DNA of 55,668 nucleotides from Paracoccaceae bacterium (GTDB lineage Bacteria > Pseudomonadota > Alphaproteobacteria > Rhodobacterales > Rhodobacteraceae). The stretch covers positions 1-55,668 of the forward strand of contig JAGWVA010000023.1 in NCBI GenBank assembly GCA_028875855.1, given 5' to 3'. The notes under the pieces are model-generated. The model worked only from the letters and a program-made list of their open reading frames with translations. It was not told where the DNA came from and did not search any database. The stretch's first letter is position 1, and each line of letters starts with the position of its first letter. Position numbers and translations under genes: made by a program. Below, piece by piece: positions 34,542-44,798 of this stretch.

Positions 34542-35228
34542 TCAGTAGCTGCGGATCAGCCCGACGAGCCGGCCCTGCACCTTCACGCGGGTGTCGGGCA
34601 GGATGCGCGCCTCATAGGCCGGGTTCGCGGCCTCCAGCACGATCATGCCGCCCTTGCGGCGAAAGCGTTTCAGCGTCGCCTCCTGGTCGTCCACCAGCGC
34701 CACGACGATCTCGCCGGGCTCCGCCGTGTTCTGTTCGCGGATCACGACGATGTCGCCGTCGTTGATCCCCGCCTCGATCATCGAATCGCCCCGCACCTCC
34801 AGCGCGTAATGCTGCCCGCGCCCCGAGATCATCGACCCGGGCACCGCGATGTGATGCGAGATGTCCTGTATCGCCTCGATCGGGACACCAGCGGCGATGC
34901 GCCCCATCACCGGCAGTTCCAGCGCATGGACTGCCTCAAGCGGCATCGCCTCACGCGGGCGTTCGGGCCGGTCGCCGGCGATCACGCGGGGGGTGAAGCC
35001 GTCGCGTTCCATCGCCTCGGGCAGCTTGACGATTTCCAGCGCGCGGGCGCGGTGGGCAAGGCGGCGGATGAAGCCGCGTTCCTCAAGCGCCGTGATCAGC
35101 CGGTGGATGCCCGATTTCGACCGCAGGTCGAGCGCATCCTTCATTTCGTCGAAGGAGGGGGGAACCCCGTCCTCCTGCAACCGCTTGTTGATGAAGTCCA
35201 GCAATTCCAACTGCTTGCGCGTCAGCAT
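34542..35228 (-). CDS. lexA: LexA repressor
   Basis: This 228-residue SOS repressor has an N-terminal winged helix ([20 protein letters not shown], then [18 protein letters not shown]). The self-cleavage site is Ala113-Gly114 in [12 protein letters not shown], and the catalytic pair is Ser149 ([10 protein letters not shown]) and Lys187 ([10 protein letters not shown]). Its own promoter region holds a perfect alphaproteobacterial SOS box (35260-35274). It converges with comEC, with 2 bases between the stops. A gene order of moaC, moeA, lexA, comEC and gltX is common in this group. Confidence 0.97.
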   Translation of the reverse strand: MLTRKQLELLDFINKRLQEDGVPPSFDEMKDALDLRSKSGIHRLITALEERGFIRRLAHRARALEIVKLPEAMERDGFTPRVIAGDRPERPREAMPLEAVHALELPVMGRIAAGVPIEAIQDISHHIAVPGSMISGRGQHYALEVRGDSMIEAGINDGDIVVIREQNTAEPGEIVVALVDDQEATLKRFRRKGGMIVLEAANPAYEARILPDTRVKVQGRLVGLIRSY

Positions 35229-35259
35229 GGGGCGGCTCCGATGCGAGTGGCCGATAGAG

Positions 35260-35274
35260 GTTCGGCAAATGTTC
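35260..35274. promoter_or_regulatory. LexA (SOS) box
   Basis: GTTC (35260-35263), seven bases, then GTTC (35271-35274). This is an exact GTTC-N7-GTTC direct repeat, the LexA recognition sequence known in Rhodobacter and other alphaproteobacteria. It lies 31 bases upstream of the lexA ATG, consistent with autorepression. Confidence 0.92.
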
Positions 35275-35314
35275 TACCCGCGTTCCCGCTTTGTGTCAAC
35301 CTTGGCCTGAGCCG

Positions 35315-36499
35315 TCACAGCGGGATGAACGCGACCTCTTCGCCCGCGCGCCGCGGGCCGTCGCCAAGCGGGCGCACCAGCAGCGCGTCGGCTTGGGTGA
35401 GAATGCCCAGAAGCGAGCTGTCCTGTCGGTCGAAGGGCGCGATCGAGGGCAGGCCCGGTCCGGGGGTCAGGCGGGCGCGCATGTAATGTTCGCGCGGGCC
35501 GTTGGGGCCCAGATCCGCAGCCAGCACCGCCGGCGCGCGCGGCGCGGGGGCAGCCGGCAGGCCCGTCATCGCGCGCAGCAGGGGCAACATGAAGAGATGC
35601 GCGCAAACGATGGAAGACACGGGATTTCCCGGCAAGCCAAGCATCGGCACCCCGTGCAGCCGCCCGGCCATCAGGGGTTTGCCGGGGCGCATGGCAATCT
35701 TGTAGAAGGCGCGGTCCATCCCCATCGCGCCCGCGACCTTGCCCACAAGGTCATGGTCGCCGACCGAGGCGCCGCCGATGGTGACGATCAGGTCCGCCCC
35801 CTCGGCCAGCCGCAGCACATGGGTCAGTTCGGCCTCGGTGTCGCGCGCGATGGGCAGGAGGCGGGCCACGGCCCCCTCGGCTTCGGCCAGTGCCTTCAGC
35901 GCGAAGGCGTTCGAGGCGATGATCTGCTCGGGTCGCGGCGTCTCGCCCGGCATCACCAGTTCGTCGCCGGTGGCGATGATGGCGACCTCGGGACGGCGGG
36001 TGACGGGCAGGCGCGGCACGTTCATCGCCGCGATCAGCGCAAGGTCATGCGGGCGCAGCCGGCGCGGGGCGGCCACCTCTTGTCCTGCGGCGAAATCGTT
36101 GCCGCGCGGGCGGATGTTCGTGCCGCTGTCGAGCCGGTCGCCAAGGATGATCCAGTCGCCCTCGCGCGTGACGTCCTCCTGGATCACCACGCGGTCGGCG
36201 CCCTCGGGCACCGGGGCGCCCGTGAAGATGCGCACCGCCTCATCCGCGCCAAGTCGGCCCGCGAAGGCATGGCCCGCGCCCGCCTCGCCGATCACGCGGA
36301 AGCGGTCGCCCGGCCCGGCGGTCAGGCCGCGGATCGCGTAGCCGTCCATGGCAGAGGCATCGAAGGGCGGCTGGTCGCGCCGGGCGGAAACGGGGCGAGC
36401 CAGCACGCGGCCCGCGGCATCGGCCAACGGCACCTCTTCCACGCCCAGAGGCGAGACAAGGGCGAAGACCCGCTCCAGCGCCTCGGCAACGGTGATCAC
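35315..36499 (-). CDS. moeA: Molybdopterin molybdotransferase
   Basis: This 394-residue enzyme inserts molybdate into adenylylated molybdopterin. Motifs include [16 protein letters not shown] near residue 43, [44 protein letters not shown] and [27 protein letters not shown] is the usual C-terminal signature. The GTG at 36499 overlaps the moaC stop (GTGA), so the two genes are coupled. Both belong to the cofactor pathway completed by MobA at 1.2 kb. Confidence 0.96.
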   Translation of the reverse strand: MITVAEALERVFALVSPLGVEEVPLADAAGRVLARPVSARRDQPPFDASAMDGYAIRGLTAGPGDRFRVIGEAGAGHAFAGRLGADEAVRIFTGAPVPEGADRVVIQEDVTREGDWIILGDRLDSGTNIRPRGNDFAAGQEVAAPRRLRPHDLALIAAMNVPRLPVTRRPEVAIIATGDELVMPGETPRPEQIIASNAFALKALAEAEGAVARLLPIARDTEAELTHVLRLAEGADLIVTIGGASVGDHDLVGKVAGAMGMDRAFYKIAMRPGKPLMAGRLHGVPMLGLPGNPVSSIVCAHLFMLPLLRAMTGLPAAPAPRAPAVLAADLGPNGPREHYMRARLTPGPGLPSIAPFDRQDSSLLGILTQADALLVRPLGDGPRRAGEEVAFIPL

Positions 36500-36972
36500 G
36501 GGCGGGCCTCATAGCGGCCGGACTTGCCGCCCTCCTTCATCAGAAGGCGGATGTCCTTGATCTCCATGCCCTTTTCGACGGCCTTGAGCATGTCATAGAC
36601 GGTCAGCGCGGCAACCGATACGGCAGTCAGCGCCTCCATCTCGACCCCGGTCTGGCCCGAGGTCTTGACGGTGGCCGTGATGCGGACGCCCGGCAGCGCC
36701 TCGTCGGCCTCAAGATCAAGCGCGACCTTGGTCACCGGCAGCGGATGGCAGAGCGGGATCAGATCGGACGTCTTCTTGGCCGCCATGATCCCCGCCAGCC
36801 GCGCCACGCCCAGCACGTCGCCCTTTTTCGCGGTGCCTGCCAGCACATGGGCCAGCGTCTCGGGGCGCATCGTCACGCAGCCGGACGCCACCGCCACGCG
36901 GTCGGTCACGGCCTTGTCCGACACATCGACCATATGCGCGCGGCCCTCGGCGTCGAAATGCGTGAGCGCCAT
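36496..36972 (-). CDS. moaC: Cyclic pyranopterin monophosphate synthase
   Basis: This 158-residue protein starts [20 protein letters not shown] and contains [34 protein letters not shown] and [23 protein letters not shown]. These are the conserved MoaC segments forming the active site at the dimer interface. It completes conversion of GTP-derived cyclic intermediate to cPMP. Its ATG overlaps the trpC stop by one base and its stop overlaps the moeA start, so it is tightly coupled in a trp-mo operon. Confidence 0.96.
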   Translation of the reverse strand: MALTHFDAEGRAHMVDVSDKAVTDRVAVASGCVTMRPETLAHVLAGTAKKGDVLGVARLAGIMAAKKTSDLIPLCHPLPVTKVALDLEADEALPGVRITATVKTSGQTGVEMEALTAVSVAALTVYDMLKAVEKGMEIKDIRLLMKEGGKSGRYEARP

Positions 36973-37784
36973 CAGAGGCCCCCCAGCGTCTGCAAGGGAT
37001 CGGCCAGCAGATCGCGCGTCGCCTGTTCGACATCGGGCTGGCGCATCAGGCTTTCGCCGATCAGGAAGCAGCGCATCCCGTAGCGGGCAAGGTCGGCCAG
37101 ATCGGCGGGGGTCGAAAGCCCGCTTTCGCTCACCAGCGTCGCCCCTTCGGGGGCAAGGCGCGCAAGGCGGCGGCTGGTGTCGAGCGTGGTTTCGAAGGTG
37201 TGCAGGTTGCGGTTGTTCACCCCCAGAAGCGGCGAGCGCAGGCGTGTTGCGCGCTCAAGCTCGGCCTCGTCATGCACCTCGATCAGCACGTCCATGCCCC
37301 AGTCGAAGGCGGCGGCCTCAAGCTCGGCGGCCTGCGCGTCCTCGAGGCTCGCCATGATGATCAGGATGCAATCGGCGCCCCAGGCGCGCGCCTCGGCGAC
37401 CTGGTAGGGGTCGTAAAGGAAGTCCTTGCGCAACGCGGGCAGGGCGGTCGCGGCGCGCGCGGCCGTCAGGAATTCGGGCGCGCCCTGAAAGGACGGCGTG
37501 TCGGTCAGCACCGACAGGCAGGCCGCCCCGCCCGCCTCGTAGGCGCGCGCCAGCGCGGGCGGGTCGAAATCGGGACGGATCAGGCCCTTGGAGGGCGAGG
37601 CCTTCTTGACCTCGGCGATCAGGCCGTAGCCCTTGTTGGCCGCGCGTTCGAGGGCAGCCCGAAAGCCGCGCGGGGCGCTTTGGGCGCGGGCGGCGGCCTC
37701 TACCTCGGCCAGCGGCCGGGCGGCCTTGGCAGCGGCGATTTCGTCCAGCTTGTAGTCTTTGATGCGGTCAAGGATCGTGCTCAT
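36972..37784 (-). CDS. trpC: Indole-3-glycerol phosphate synthase
   Basis: This 270-residue TIM-barrel enzyme starts [20 protein letters not shown]. It has [20 protein letters not shown] near residue 55, [29 protein letters not shown] and [17 protein letters not shown]. It closes the indole ring in tryptophan synthesis. The length fits the monofunctional form, so TrpF is separate. It follows trpD after 79 bases on the same strand. Confidence 0.96.
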   Translation of the reverse strand: MSTILDRIKDYKLDEIAAAKAARPLAEVEAAARAQSAPRGFRAALERAANKGYGLIAEVKKASPSKGLIRPDFDPPALARAYEAGGAACLSVLTDTPSFQGAPEFLTAARAATALPALRKDFLYDPYQVAEARAWGADCILIIMASLEDAQAAELEAAAFDWGMDVLIEVHDEAELERATRLRSPLLGVNNRNLHTFETTLDTSRRLARLAPEGATLVSESGLSTPADLADLARYGMRCFLIGESLMRQPDVEQATRDLLADPLQTLGGL

Positions 37785-37863
37785 GCGCCAGAGGTAGCGC
37801 GGGACGCGCGCGAAGGGAAGCCGGGGATTGACGTTGGATCTTTGTCGCCCCCGGCTGCCCCCC

Positions 37864-38877
37864 TCAGCCGTTCGTCGCCTTCACCACGGCGGCCAGCCGC
37901 GCCTTGGCCGCGCCGCTGTCAAGGCTGGCGCTGGCAAGCTCCACCCCCTCGGGCAGCGTGGCCGCCCGGCCTGCGACGATCAGCGCGGCCGCGGCGTTCA
38001 GCAGGACCGCGTCGCGATAGGCGCCCGTCGCGCCGTCGAGAAGCGCGCGCAGCGCGGCGGCATTCTCGGCGGGCGTCCCGCCAAGGATCGCCTCGAACGG
38101 GTGGCGCGGCAGGCCCGCGTCTTCGGGTGTCACCTCGAATTCGGTGATCCGGCCCGCATCGAGGGCCGCGACCTTCGAGGGCGCCGCGATCGACAGCTCG
38201 TCCGTGCCGTCGCCGCCGTGCACGAGCCAGGCCTTTTCCGACCCGAGCGCCGCCAGAACCTCGGCCATCGGGCGGATCAGCGCGGGCGAAAAGGCCCCGG
38301 TCAACTGCCGCTTCACCCCCGCGGGGTTCGTCAGCGGCCCAAGGATGTTGAACAGCGTCCGCGTGCCCAGCTCGATCCGGACGGGGCCGACGTGGCGCAT
38401 CGCGGGATGGTGCATCGGCGCCATCATGAAGCCGATCCCGGCGACGGCGAGCGATTTTTCAACCACTTCGGGGCCGATCATGACGTTGATGCCAAGCTCG
38501 GTCAGCGCATCCGCCGCGCCGGATTTCGACGACAGGTTCCGGTTGCCGTGCTTGGCGACCGGCACGCCCGCGCCGGCCACGACAAAGGCCGTGGCGGTCG
38601 AGATGTTCAGCGTGCCCTTGCCGTCGCCGCCCGTGCCCACGATGTCCATGGCACCTTCGGGCGCCCGCACCCTGTTGCAGCGCGCCCGCATCACCGAGGC
38701 GGCGGCGGCGTATTCGTCCACCGTCTCGCCGCGCGTGCGCAGCGCCATCAGAAGGCCGCCCATCTGCGCAGGCGTCGCATCGCCCGCAAACAGGATGTCG
38801 AAGGCGCGTTCGGCCTCGGCCCGGCTCAGGGCCCGGTCGGCGGCGGCGGCGATCAGGGGTTTCAGCGCGTCGCTCAT
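37864..38877 (-). CDS. trpD: Anthranilate phosphoribosyltransferase
   Basis: This 337-residue enzyme transfers phosphoribosyl to anthranilate. It shows the PRPP loop [20 protein letters not shown] (residues about 79-98) and [41 protein letters not shown] lies near residue 160. The ATG overlaps the trpG stop (ATGA, 4 bases). It is the middle gene of trpGDC. Confidence 0.96.
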   Translation of the reverse strand: MSDALKPLIAAAADRALSRAEAERAFDILFAGDATPAQMGGLLMALRTRGETVDEYAAAASVMRARCNRVRAPEGAMDIVGTGGDGKGTLNISTATAFVVAGAGVPVAKHGNRNLSSKSGAADALTELGINVMIGPEVVEKSLAVAGIGFMMAPMHHPAMRHVGPVRIELGTRTLFNILGPLTNPAGVKRQLTGAFSPALIRPMAEVLAALGSEKAWLVHGGDGTDELSIAAPSKVAALDAGRITEFEVTPEDAGLPRHPFEAILGGTPAENAAALRALLDGATGAYRDAVLLNAAAALIVAGRAATLPEGVELASASLDSGAAKARLAAVVKATNG

Positions 38878-39455
38878 GCCGGCATCCGTGTCATGTCGAG
38901 AAAGTTCTCCAGAAGCTGGTGACCATGTTCCGAGGCGATCGACTCGGGGTGGAACTGCACGCCTTCGACCGCGTAGTGCCGGTGGCGCAGACCCATGATC
39001 GTGCCGTCCTCGAGCCAGGCCGTGACCTCCAGCTCTTTCGGAAGCGTCACGTGATCCACGATCAGGCTGTGGTAGCGCGTCGCCTTGAAGGGCGAGGGCA
39101 GGCCGCGGAAAAGCCCGCCGTCCTTGTGGTGAATGGTGCCCATCTTGCCGTGCACGATCTCGCGGCAGCGCACGACATCGCCGCCGAAGGCCTGCCCGAT
39201 GGTCTGGTGGCCAAGACAGACGCCCAGAAGCGGCACCCCGGCCTCGGCCGCGGCGCGCGTCAGGGGCAGGCAGATCCCGGCCTCGGTCGGCGTGCAGGGC
39301 CCGGGCGAGAGCACGATGCCCGTGGGTCGCATCGCCAGCGCCTCCTGCACCTCCAGCGCGTCGTTGCGGCGCACGACGACCTCGGCCCCCAGCTCGCCCA
39401 GGTAATGGACAAGGTTGTAGGTGAAGCTGTCGTAGTTATCGATCAGAAGCAGCAT
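38874..39455 (-). CDS. trpG: Anthranilate synthase component II (glutamine amidotransferase)
   Basis: This 193-residue class I amidotransferase begins [20 protein letters not shown]. The nucleophile Cys80 is in [16 protein letters not shown]. The His-Glu pair lies in [13 protein letters not shown], near residue 170. It supplies ammonia to TrpE. I start at the ATG at 39455 because it gives the exact family N-terminus and GAGGGACC precedes it. The open frame continues upstream without similarity. The partner trpE lies 1.9 kb away, beyond an oppositely oriented gene. Confidence 0.95.
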   Translation of the reverse strand: MLLLIDNYDSFTYNLVHYLGELGAEVVVRRNDALEVQEALAMRPTGIVLSPGPCTPTEAGICLPLTRAAAEAGVPLLGVCLGHQTIGQAFGGDVVRCREIVHGKMGTIHHKDGGLFRGLPSPFKATRYHSLIVDHVTLPKELEVTAWLEDGTIMGLRHRHYAVEGVQFHPESIASEHGHQLLENFLDMTRMPA

Positions 39456-39571
39456 GGGGCGGTCCCTCGGTGGCGCTTTGGGGATGAACCCCCCGAAATC
39501 TCGGGCTATACTTGGGCCGAACCGCCGGGCCGGGTCAAGGGCACTCGGGACCGCGGCGGAGAGACAAGGGT

Positions 39572-41308
39572 ATGCCGAAACGGGCGGAGGGCAGGGTGAA
39601 GAGTGTCGTCTCAGGTGCAATAACGGGCTTCGTGGTCAGCGTTGCGGGGCTGTCGGTCCTGTCGGTGCTGGTCCCTCCGAACCCGCCCGTGGCGCAAACC
39701 TCGGCCCCGGCCGCGGCGTCGCTTCCCGCGATGCAGCCGCAGGCCCGCGCGCCGAAGCCTGCCGAAGGGGCGCCGAAGGTCGCGCCGCTGTCGGGCGAAA
39801 AGCCTGCGCCTGCCCCGGCCGAAGGGGCGCCGAAGGTGCCGCTGGCCGGCCCGGCCCCGGGGGCGGGGGCTGCGCCGTCTGCGCCCTTGGCATCGCCGCA
39901 GGTTCCGGCCGGACCCGAAGCGCCCGCCGCCGGATCGGCCGCGCCCGCGGGTGCCGAGACATCCGTGGCCCCGATCGCACCGGCGCCTGCCGATCGTGTG
40001 CCCGCGCCCGCGAAAATCGTGGCGGCCCCCGGCATGAGCCCGCAGGCCCAGCCGTCTCCCGCACCCTCGGCGGGAACCCCGCCCGAGGCGCCGCAGGCCA
40101 TGGGTGGTGAGGCTGCGGCGGCGGCCTTGCCCGCGCCGCCGGCTCCGGGCGCCTCGGACAGCGCGCCTTCGGCCGAAAGGTCGCCCATGGCGCCGGCTGC
40201 GGCCGATGTCGCCCCGGCGGCCCCGGCGGCCGCGCCCGAAGGGGCATCCGCGGCGCCCGCGACCTCAGGCGTGGCCACGGCTGCGCCTGCGCCGTCACCG
40301 GCGGCGCCCACCATGCCGCAGGCCGCGGCCCCTGATGGGGCGGCCCGTCCCGTCGAGGGCGCGCAGGCCCTGCCGCGCGTGCTGGCCCTGCCGGCACCGC
40401 CCGCCAAGGCCCCGGCGACCAGCAGCCTGCCGCAGGTCGGGGGGCCGGCGAAAACAGCAAACCTGCCGGGCGTTCCCTCCGGCCGGTTGCCGCAGATCAC
40501 AGGCCCCGCCGCGGGTCAGGATGCGGCGGGCCTGTCGATGCCGGGCACGCATGTCTCGGGCCTGCCCGGACAGCCGGTCGCGCCGCTGGTCGGCACGGGC
40601 CCCGCAGCGACGCCCGCACCCCCCGGCACGGTAAAGGCCAATGCGGCGATCCGTCTGCCCCATACCCAGCCCGCGGCGAACCCCGACCGCAAGCCCGAGA
40701 TGGCGATCATCCTGATCGATGACGGCCGCAAGACGCTTGACCGGTCGATCCTGTCGCAGACGAAGCTGCCCGTGACCTATGCCGTCGATCCGCTGGAGGC
40801 CGACGCCGGGAAATGGGCCGCGGACTATGTCGGTGGCGGGCACGAGGTGCTTCTGGCGATGCGCCCGCTGCCCGAGCGCATGTCGCCCTCGGCGCTCGAT
40901 GCCGCGTTGCAGGACTATTTCCGCGCCGTGCCGCAGGCGCTCGGGCTGATGGATGCGCCCGCGAAAGGCTTTCAGGGCGATCGCCGTCAGTCGCAGCAGC
41001 TTGTCGGTCTGCTCGCCGTCGCGGGCCGGGGGCTTGTCACCTATGACCACGGCCTGAACACCGCCTCGCAGGTCGCGCAGGGGGCGGGGCTCCCCGAGAC
41101 GATGATCTCGTCGGCGCTGATGAACGGCGACACCGAAGCGCTGCGCATTCTTCTGGACCGGGCGGCGTTCCGCGCGGCGCAACAGGGCCGGATCGTGGTC
41201 GCGGCCCCGGCCCGCACCTCGGTTCTGGCGGCGATTGCCGACTGGACGAAAAGCCTGCGCGGCAAGACCGTGGCGTTGGTGCCGGTCTCGGCGCTGATGG
41301 AGAAGTAA
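39572..41308 (+). CDS. YibQ-like divergent polysaccharide deacetylase with long Ala/Pro linker
   Basis: This 578-residue protein has an N-terminal membrane anchor ([20 protein letters not shown], residues 12-31). A spacer of about 330 residues, nearly all Ala, Pro and Gly, follows. A C-terminal domain of about 200 residues then begins [17 protein letters not shown]. That domain belongs to the divergent polysaccharide deacetylase (YibQ) family, probably acting in the periplasm. The spacer would span the periplasm or the peptidoglycan. The gene lies inside the trp cluster on the opposite strand. As I recall, a yibQ gene next to trpGDC is also known in Rhodobacter sphaeroides. Enzymatic activity is unproven. 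Confidence 0.85.
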   Translation: MPKRAEGRVKSVVSGAITGFVVSVAGLSVLSVLVPPNPPVAQTSAPAAASLPAMQPQARAPKPAEGAPKVAPLSGEKPAPAPAEGAPKVPLAGPAPGAGAAPSAPLASPQVPAGPEAPAAGSAAPAGAETSVAPIAPAPADRVPAPAKIVAAPGMSPQAQPSPAPSAGTPPEAPQAMGGEAAAAALPAPPAPGASDSAPSAERSPMAPAAADVAPAAPAAAPEGASAAPATSGVATAAPAPSPAAPTMPQAAAPDGAARPVEGAQALPRVLALPAPPAKAPATSSLPQVGGPAKTANLPGVPSGRLPQITGPAAGQDAAGLSMPGTHVSGLPGQPVAPLVGTGPAATPAPPGTVKANAAIRLPHTQPAANPDRKPEMAIILIDDGRKTLDRSILSQTKLPVTYAVDPLEADAGKWAADYVGGGHEVLLAMRPLPERMSPSALDAALQDYFRAVPQALGLMDAPAKGFQGDRRQSQQLVGLLAVAGRGLVTYDHGLNTASQVAQGAGLPETMISSALMNGDTEALRILLDRAAFRAAQQGRIVVAAPARTSVLAAIADWTKSLRGKTVALVPVSALMEK

Positions 41309-41314
41309 GGCGCA

Positions 41315-41336
41315 GGGACGGCCGCGCGGCCGTCCC
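41315..41336. terminator. Bidirectional hairpin between the yibQ-like gene and trpE
   Basis: The 22 bases GGGACGGCCGC and GCGGCCGTCCC are fully self-complementary. They form a 9-bp stem with a GCGC loop, between two convergent genes (stops at 41308 and 41347). No T-run is seen, but this is the only candidate terminator between them. Confidence 0.65.
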
Positions 41337-41346
41337 GAACCGGGCC

Positions 41347-42858
41347 CTAGCGGTTGGAACGGCTTGAAAAGAGCCCCGCATCTTCCGCCGCGCGGCGGAT
41401 GGCGCGGGACTTGTTGACGGTCTCCTGCCATTCGGCCTCGGGGTCGCTGTCATAGACCACGCCGCCGCCCGCCTGAATGTAAAGCACCTCGTCCTTCAGC
41501 ACGGCGGTGCGCAGCGCGATGCACATGTCCATCTCGCCATTGGCCGCGAAATAGCCCACGCCGCCGCCATAGACGCCGCGCTTTTCGGGTTCCAGCTCGT
41601 CGATGATCTGCATCGCGCGGACCTTGGGCGCCCCCGACACCGTGCCCGCGGGCATCCCCGCCAGCAGCGCCGACAGCGCGTCCTGGCCTGGCGCGATCTC
41701 GCCCACGACGTTCGACACGATGTGCATGACGTGGCTGTAGCGCTCCACGACGAACTGCTCGGTCGGATGGACCGATCCGATCTTGGCCACGCGCCCCACG
41801 TCGTTGCGGCCCAGATCGAGCAGCATCAGGTGTTCGGCCAGCTCTTTCTTGTCGGCCAGCAGATCGGCCTCGAGCGCGCGATCCTCTTCCGGGGTCGCGC
41901 CACGCGGCCGGGTGCCGGCGATCGGGCGCACCGTCACCTCGCCGCCGCGCAGCCGCACAAGGATCTCGGGGCTGGCGCCGATGACCTGGAAGGGGCCGAA
42001 GTTGAAGAAGAACATGAAGGGCGAGGGATTGGTGCGCCGCAGGCTGCGGTAGAGCGCGAAGGGCGGCAGCGTGAATTCCTGCCGCCAGCGCTGCGAGGGC
42101 ACGACCTGGAAGATGTCGCCCGCGCGGATGTAATCCTTCGCCGCCTCGACCGCCTTCATGTAGTCGGCCTTGGTGAAATTCGACACCGGCGCGCCCACGG
42201 GGGCGGCCTCGCCAAGGTTGCGCGTCTCGCCCGAGGCGGCGCGTTCGAGATCGCGCACGGCATCCATCACCCGCTCGGCGGCCTGCGCATAGGCCGCCCG
42301 CGCCGACAGCCCCGAGGCGGCCCAGGCCGGAGAGACCACCGTCACCTCGCCCTTCACGCCGTCGAGCACCGCCACCACCGACGGGCGCAGCATCACCGCG
42401 TCCGGCAGCCCCAGCGGGTCGTGCGGCACGTCGGGCAGGTGTTCGACCAGCCGGATCATGTCGTAGCCCAGATAGCCGAAGAGCCCCGCCGCGATGGCGG
42501 GCAGGTCGTCGGGCATGTCGATCCGGCTTTCGGCAAGCAGCGCGCGCAGCGTCTCGAGCGGATGGCCGGGCAGCGCCTCGAAGCTTTCGGCGTCAAAGCG
42601 CGCCTGCCGGTTGATCCGGCTTTCCGTGCCGTGGCACTGCCAGATCAGGTCCGGCTTCATGCCCACGACCGAATAGCGGCCGCGCACCTCGCCGCCGGTG
42701 ACGCTTTCCAGCATGAAGCTGTCCTTGCGCGCTTCGGCGAGTTTCAGCATCAGGCTGACGGGCGTGTCCAGATCGGCGGCCAGCCGCATGTAAACGACCT
42801 GGTTGCGCCCGGCGGCCCAGCCTGCCTCGAACGCTTCAAAGGACGGCGTGAGCTGCAA
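41347..42858 (-). CDS. trpE: Anthranilate synthase component I
   Basis: This 503-residue enzyme makes anthranilate from chorismate. It has the chorismate-binding segments YIRAGDIFQVVPSQRW, IAGTRPRGATPEEDRALEAD, LGRNDVGRVAKIGSVHPTEQ and MQIIDELEPEKRGVYGGGVG. The N-terminal feedback region includes LMLKLAEARKDSFMLESVTG near residue 36. It needs TrpG, encoded on the same strand beyond the yibQ-like gene. A foldase gene lies 12 bases upstream and may share its transcript. Confidence 0.96.
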   Translation of the reverse strand: MQLTPSFEAFEAGWAAGRNQVVYMRLAADLDTPVSLMLKLAEARKDSFMLESVTGGEVRGRYSVVGMKPDLIWQCHGTESRINRQARFDAESFEALPGHPLETLRALLAESRIDMPDDLPAIAAGLFGYLGYDMIRLVEHLPDVPHDPLGLPDAVMLRPSVVAVLDGVKGEVTVVSPAWAASGLSARAAYAQAAERVMDAVRDLERAASGETRNLGEAAPVGAPVSNFTKADYMKAVEAAKDYIRAGDIFQVVPSQRWRQEFTLPPFALYRSLRRTNPSPFMFFFNFGPFQVIGASPEILVRLRGGEVTVRPIAGTRPRGATPEEDRALEADLLADKKELAEHLMLLDLGRNDVGRVAKIGSVHPTEQFVVERYSHVMHIVSNVVGEIAPGQDALSALLAGMPAGTVSGAPKVRAMQIIDELEPEKRGVYGGGVGYFAANGEMDMCIALRTAVLKDEVLYIQAGGGVVYDSDPEAEWQETVNKSRAIRRAAEDAGLFSSRSNR

Positions 42859-42870
42859 GGGGGCCTCCGA

Positions 42871-44715
42871 TCAGTGGGCTTGTGAATTGGCCGCGGCGAT
42901 GGCGGTCTTGTCGAGCTTCACGGGCGTGCCGCTGATGACGGCGGTCGCGAACATGTCGAAGCCGTCCGTCGCGATGCCCTGCTGGGCACTTTTCTCGACC
43001 TCGCCGCGAAGCTTCACCACGTCGGGGTTCTTCGGATCGGCGGGCACGATCTTGTCGAGCTTTGCCACCCATGCGGCATCGCCTTCCTCGGCGGTGGTCA
43101 GTTCGCCCGGCTTCTGAAGCTTGAAGATCGCCGGCAGAAGGGTCTTGGCGACGCCTTCGATGAAGCCGCTGCGCAGGATCGCGGGGTGCTTCTCGACCGT
43201 GCCGAAGCTGGCCAGATCGGCCCCGCCCTTGACCTTGGCCGCGATCTCCTCGGCGCGGGCCTTGAGCGCCTTGGTCGTCGCCTCGGCGGTCCAGCCGGCC
43301 TTCACCTTGTCGGCCACCTTGTCGAAGGGGATCACCTCGGCCTTGCGCAGGCTGTCCATCTGGAGCGCCGCGACGCCCCCGTCCTTGAGCTGGATGAGCG
43401 TGGGATAGTCGCCCTGCTTCACCTTGGCGGCCGCATCGCGGAAGGCGGGATAGGCCGCCATGCCCGTGGTGTCGCCCGCGGTGAAGTCCATATGGCCCAA
43501 CTGCATCCCCTCTTCCTTCACGAGGTCCTGCAACGTCGCCCCGGCGGCCAGCTTGTCGCTGATCGCCTGCGCGCGCGTGCCGATCTCGGCGACGGCCTTC
43601 TGCGTGCGCAGATCGGCGCCAAGCTTGGATTTCACCTCGTCGAAGGTCTCGGTGCTGGCGGGGGTGATGGCATCCACGCGGAAGATCGCGGGGCCGACGG
43701 CCGAGGCGACGGGGCCGACGACGCCCGGCGCCTTCAGCCCGAAGACGGCCGCGCCGGCCGTGGTCGAAAGCCGGTCCTGCGTCACGCTGCCCATGGCGAC
43801 GTTGGCCGCCGTCAGGCCGCGGTCGGCGACAAGCTGGTCGAAGGTCTTCGTCCCGGCATCAAGGGCGGCCTTCGCGGCCTGCGCCTCGGCCTCGCTCGGG
43901 AAGGCGAGGCGGTCAACCTTGCGCGTCTCGGGCTTCGAATAGGTCGCCTTGTTCTTGTCGTAGAGCGCCTTGAGCGTCGCGTCGTCCAGCTTGACGGTCG
44001 CGGCCAGCATGTCGGGCGTCAGTGCGACATAGGTCAGCACCTTGGCCTCGGGCTGGGTAAAGTCGGCGGCATGGGCCTTGTAATAGGCCTGAAGCTCGGC
44101 ATCGGTGGGCGCGGGCACGGGATTGGGCAGATCGGCCGCGGTGATCTTGAGCATGTCGAAGCTGCGTTCCTCGGCCAGATAGGCGACGATCGTGTCCACA
44201 TAGGCCTTGGGCGCGGGCACCATGCCGCCAATGGCCTGTTGCAGGATCGTCCGCGTCATCTGCTGGCGGGTCTGCGTCTCGAAATCGGCCACGGTATAGC
44301 CGTTCTGGCTCAGGACATAGGAATAGGCCGTCTTGTCGAAGCCCCCGCCCGGCCCCTGGAAGGCGTTGATCCGCTGGATCGCCTCGCGCAGCGCGGTGTT
44401 GCCGACCGAGATGCCCAGGCGGTCATCCTCGTTGTCAAGCGCCGCCTCGGTGACAAGCTGCTGCTGCACCTGGCTGTCGATGCCCAGTTGCAGCGCCTGC
44501 TGCGGCGTGAGGTCCTTGCCGATCTGCTTGCGGTAGGTGTCCAGTTCGCGCTGGAGCGCGCGCGCATAGGCCCGGGCGCTGATCGTCTGGTCGCCCACGG
44601 TGCCGACTGCCCCGATCTGGCCGCCGAAATTGGTCACGCCGTAGCCGCCAAGCCCGAAGACCACGGCGCCCAGCATCACCCAGGCCATGACCTTCATGCC
44701 GCCTTCGCTTCTCAT
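42871..44715 (-). CDS. SurA/PpiD-like peptidyl-prolyl isomerase
   Basis: This 614-residue protein has a single N-terminal membrane helix (KVMAWVMLGAVVFGLGGYGV, residues 8-27). A SurA-N-like helical domain follows (YARALQRELDTYRKQIGKDL, residues 51-70), then a divergent parvulin-like region. The architecture is that of PpiD, an inner-membrane-anchored periplasmic chaperone for outer-membrane proteins. Several canonical parvulin active-site residues are not obvious, so it may act mainly as a chaperone. The ATG at 44715 starts MRSEGGMKVM. An earlier start is disfavoured because the upstream stretch is antisense-like. Confidence 0.85.
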   Translation of the reverse strand: MRSEGGMKVMAWVMLGAVVFGLGGYGVTNFGGQIGAVGTVGDQTISARAYARALQRELDTYRKQIGKDLTPQQALQLGIDSQVQQQLVTEAALDNEDDRLGISVGNTALREAIQRINAFQGPGGGFDKTAYSYVLSQNGYTVADFETQTRQQMTRTILQQAIGGMVPAPKAYVDTIVAYLAEERSFDMLKITAADLPNPVPAPTDAELQAYYKAHAADFTQPEAKVLTYVALTPDMLAATVKLDDATLKALYDKNKATYSKPETRKVDRLAFPSEAEAQAAKAALDAGTKTFDQLVADRGLTAANVAMGSVTQDRLSTTAGAAVFGLKAPGVVGPVASAVGPAIFRVDAITPASTETFDEVKSKLGADLRTQKAVAEIGTRAQAISDKLAAGATLQDLVKEEGMQLGHMDFTAGDTTGMAAYPAFRDAAAKVKQGDYPTLIQLKDGGVAALQMDSLRKAEVIPFDKVADKVKAGWTAEATTKALKARAEEIAAKVKGGADLASFGTVEKHPAILRSGFIEGVAKTLLPAIFKLQKPGELTTAEEGDAAWVAKLDKIVPADPKNPDVVKLRGEVEKSAQQGIATDGFDMFATAVISGTPVKLDKTAIAAANSQAH

Positions 44716-44798
44716 ACCGTTCCCCGTTCTGTCGTCGCGGTGGCGCTTGGCCACGATCCTGAGGCTGTGTAAGGCCAAGCGCCGGGGCGGGCAAGTCG

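Noticed and set aside
39690-40640. Tandem repeat or CRISPR-like array in the yibQ-like gene
   Set aside because: The repeats are irregular Ala/Pro codon runs in an intact reading frame. No fixed repeat-spacer pattern exists.
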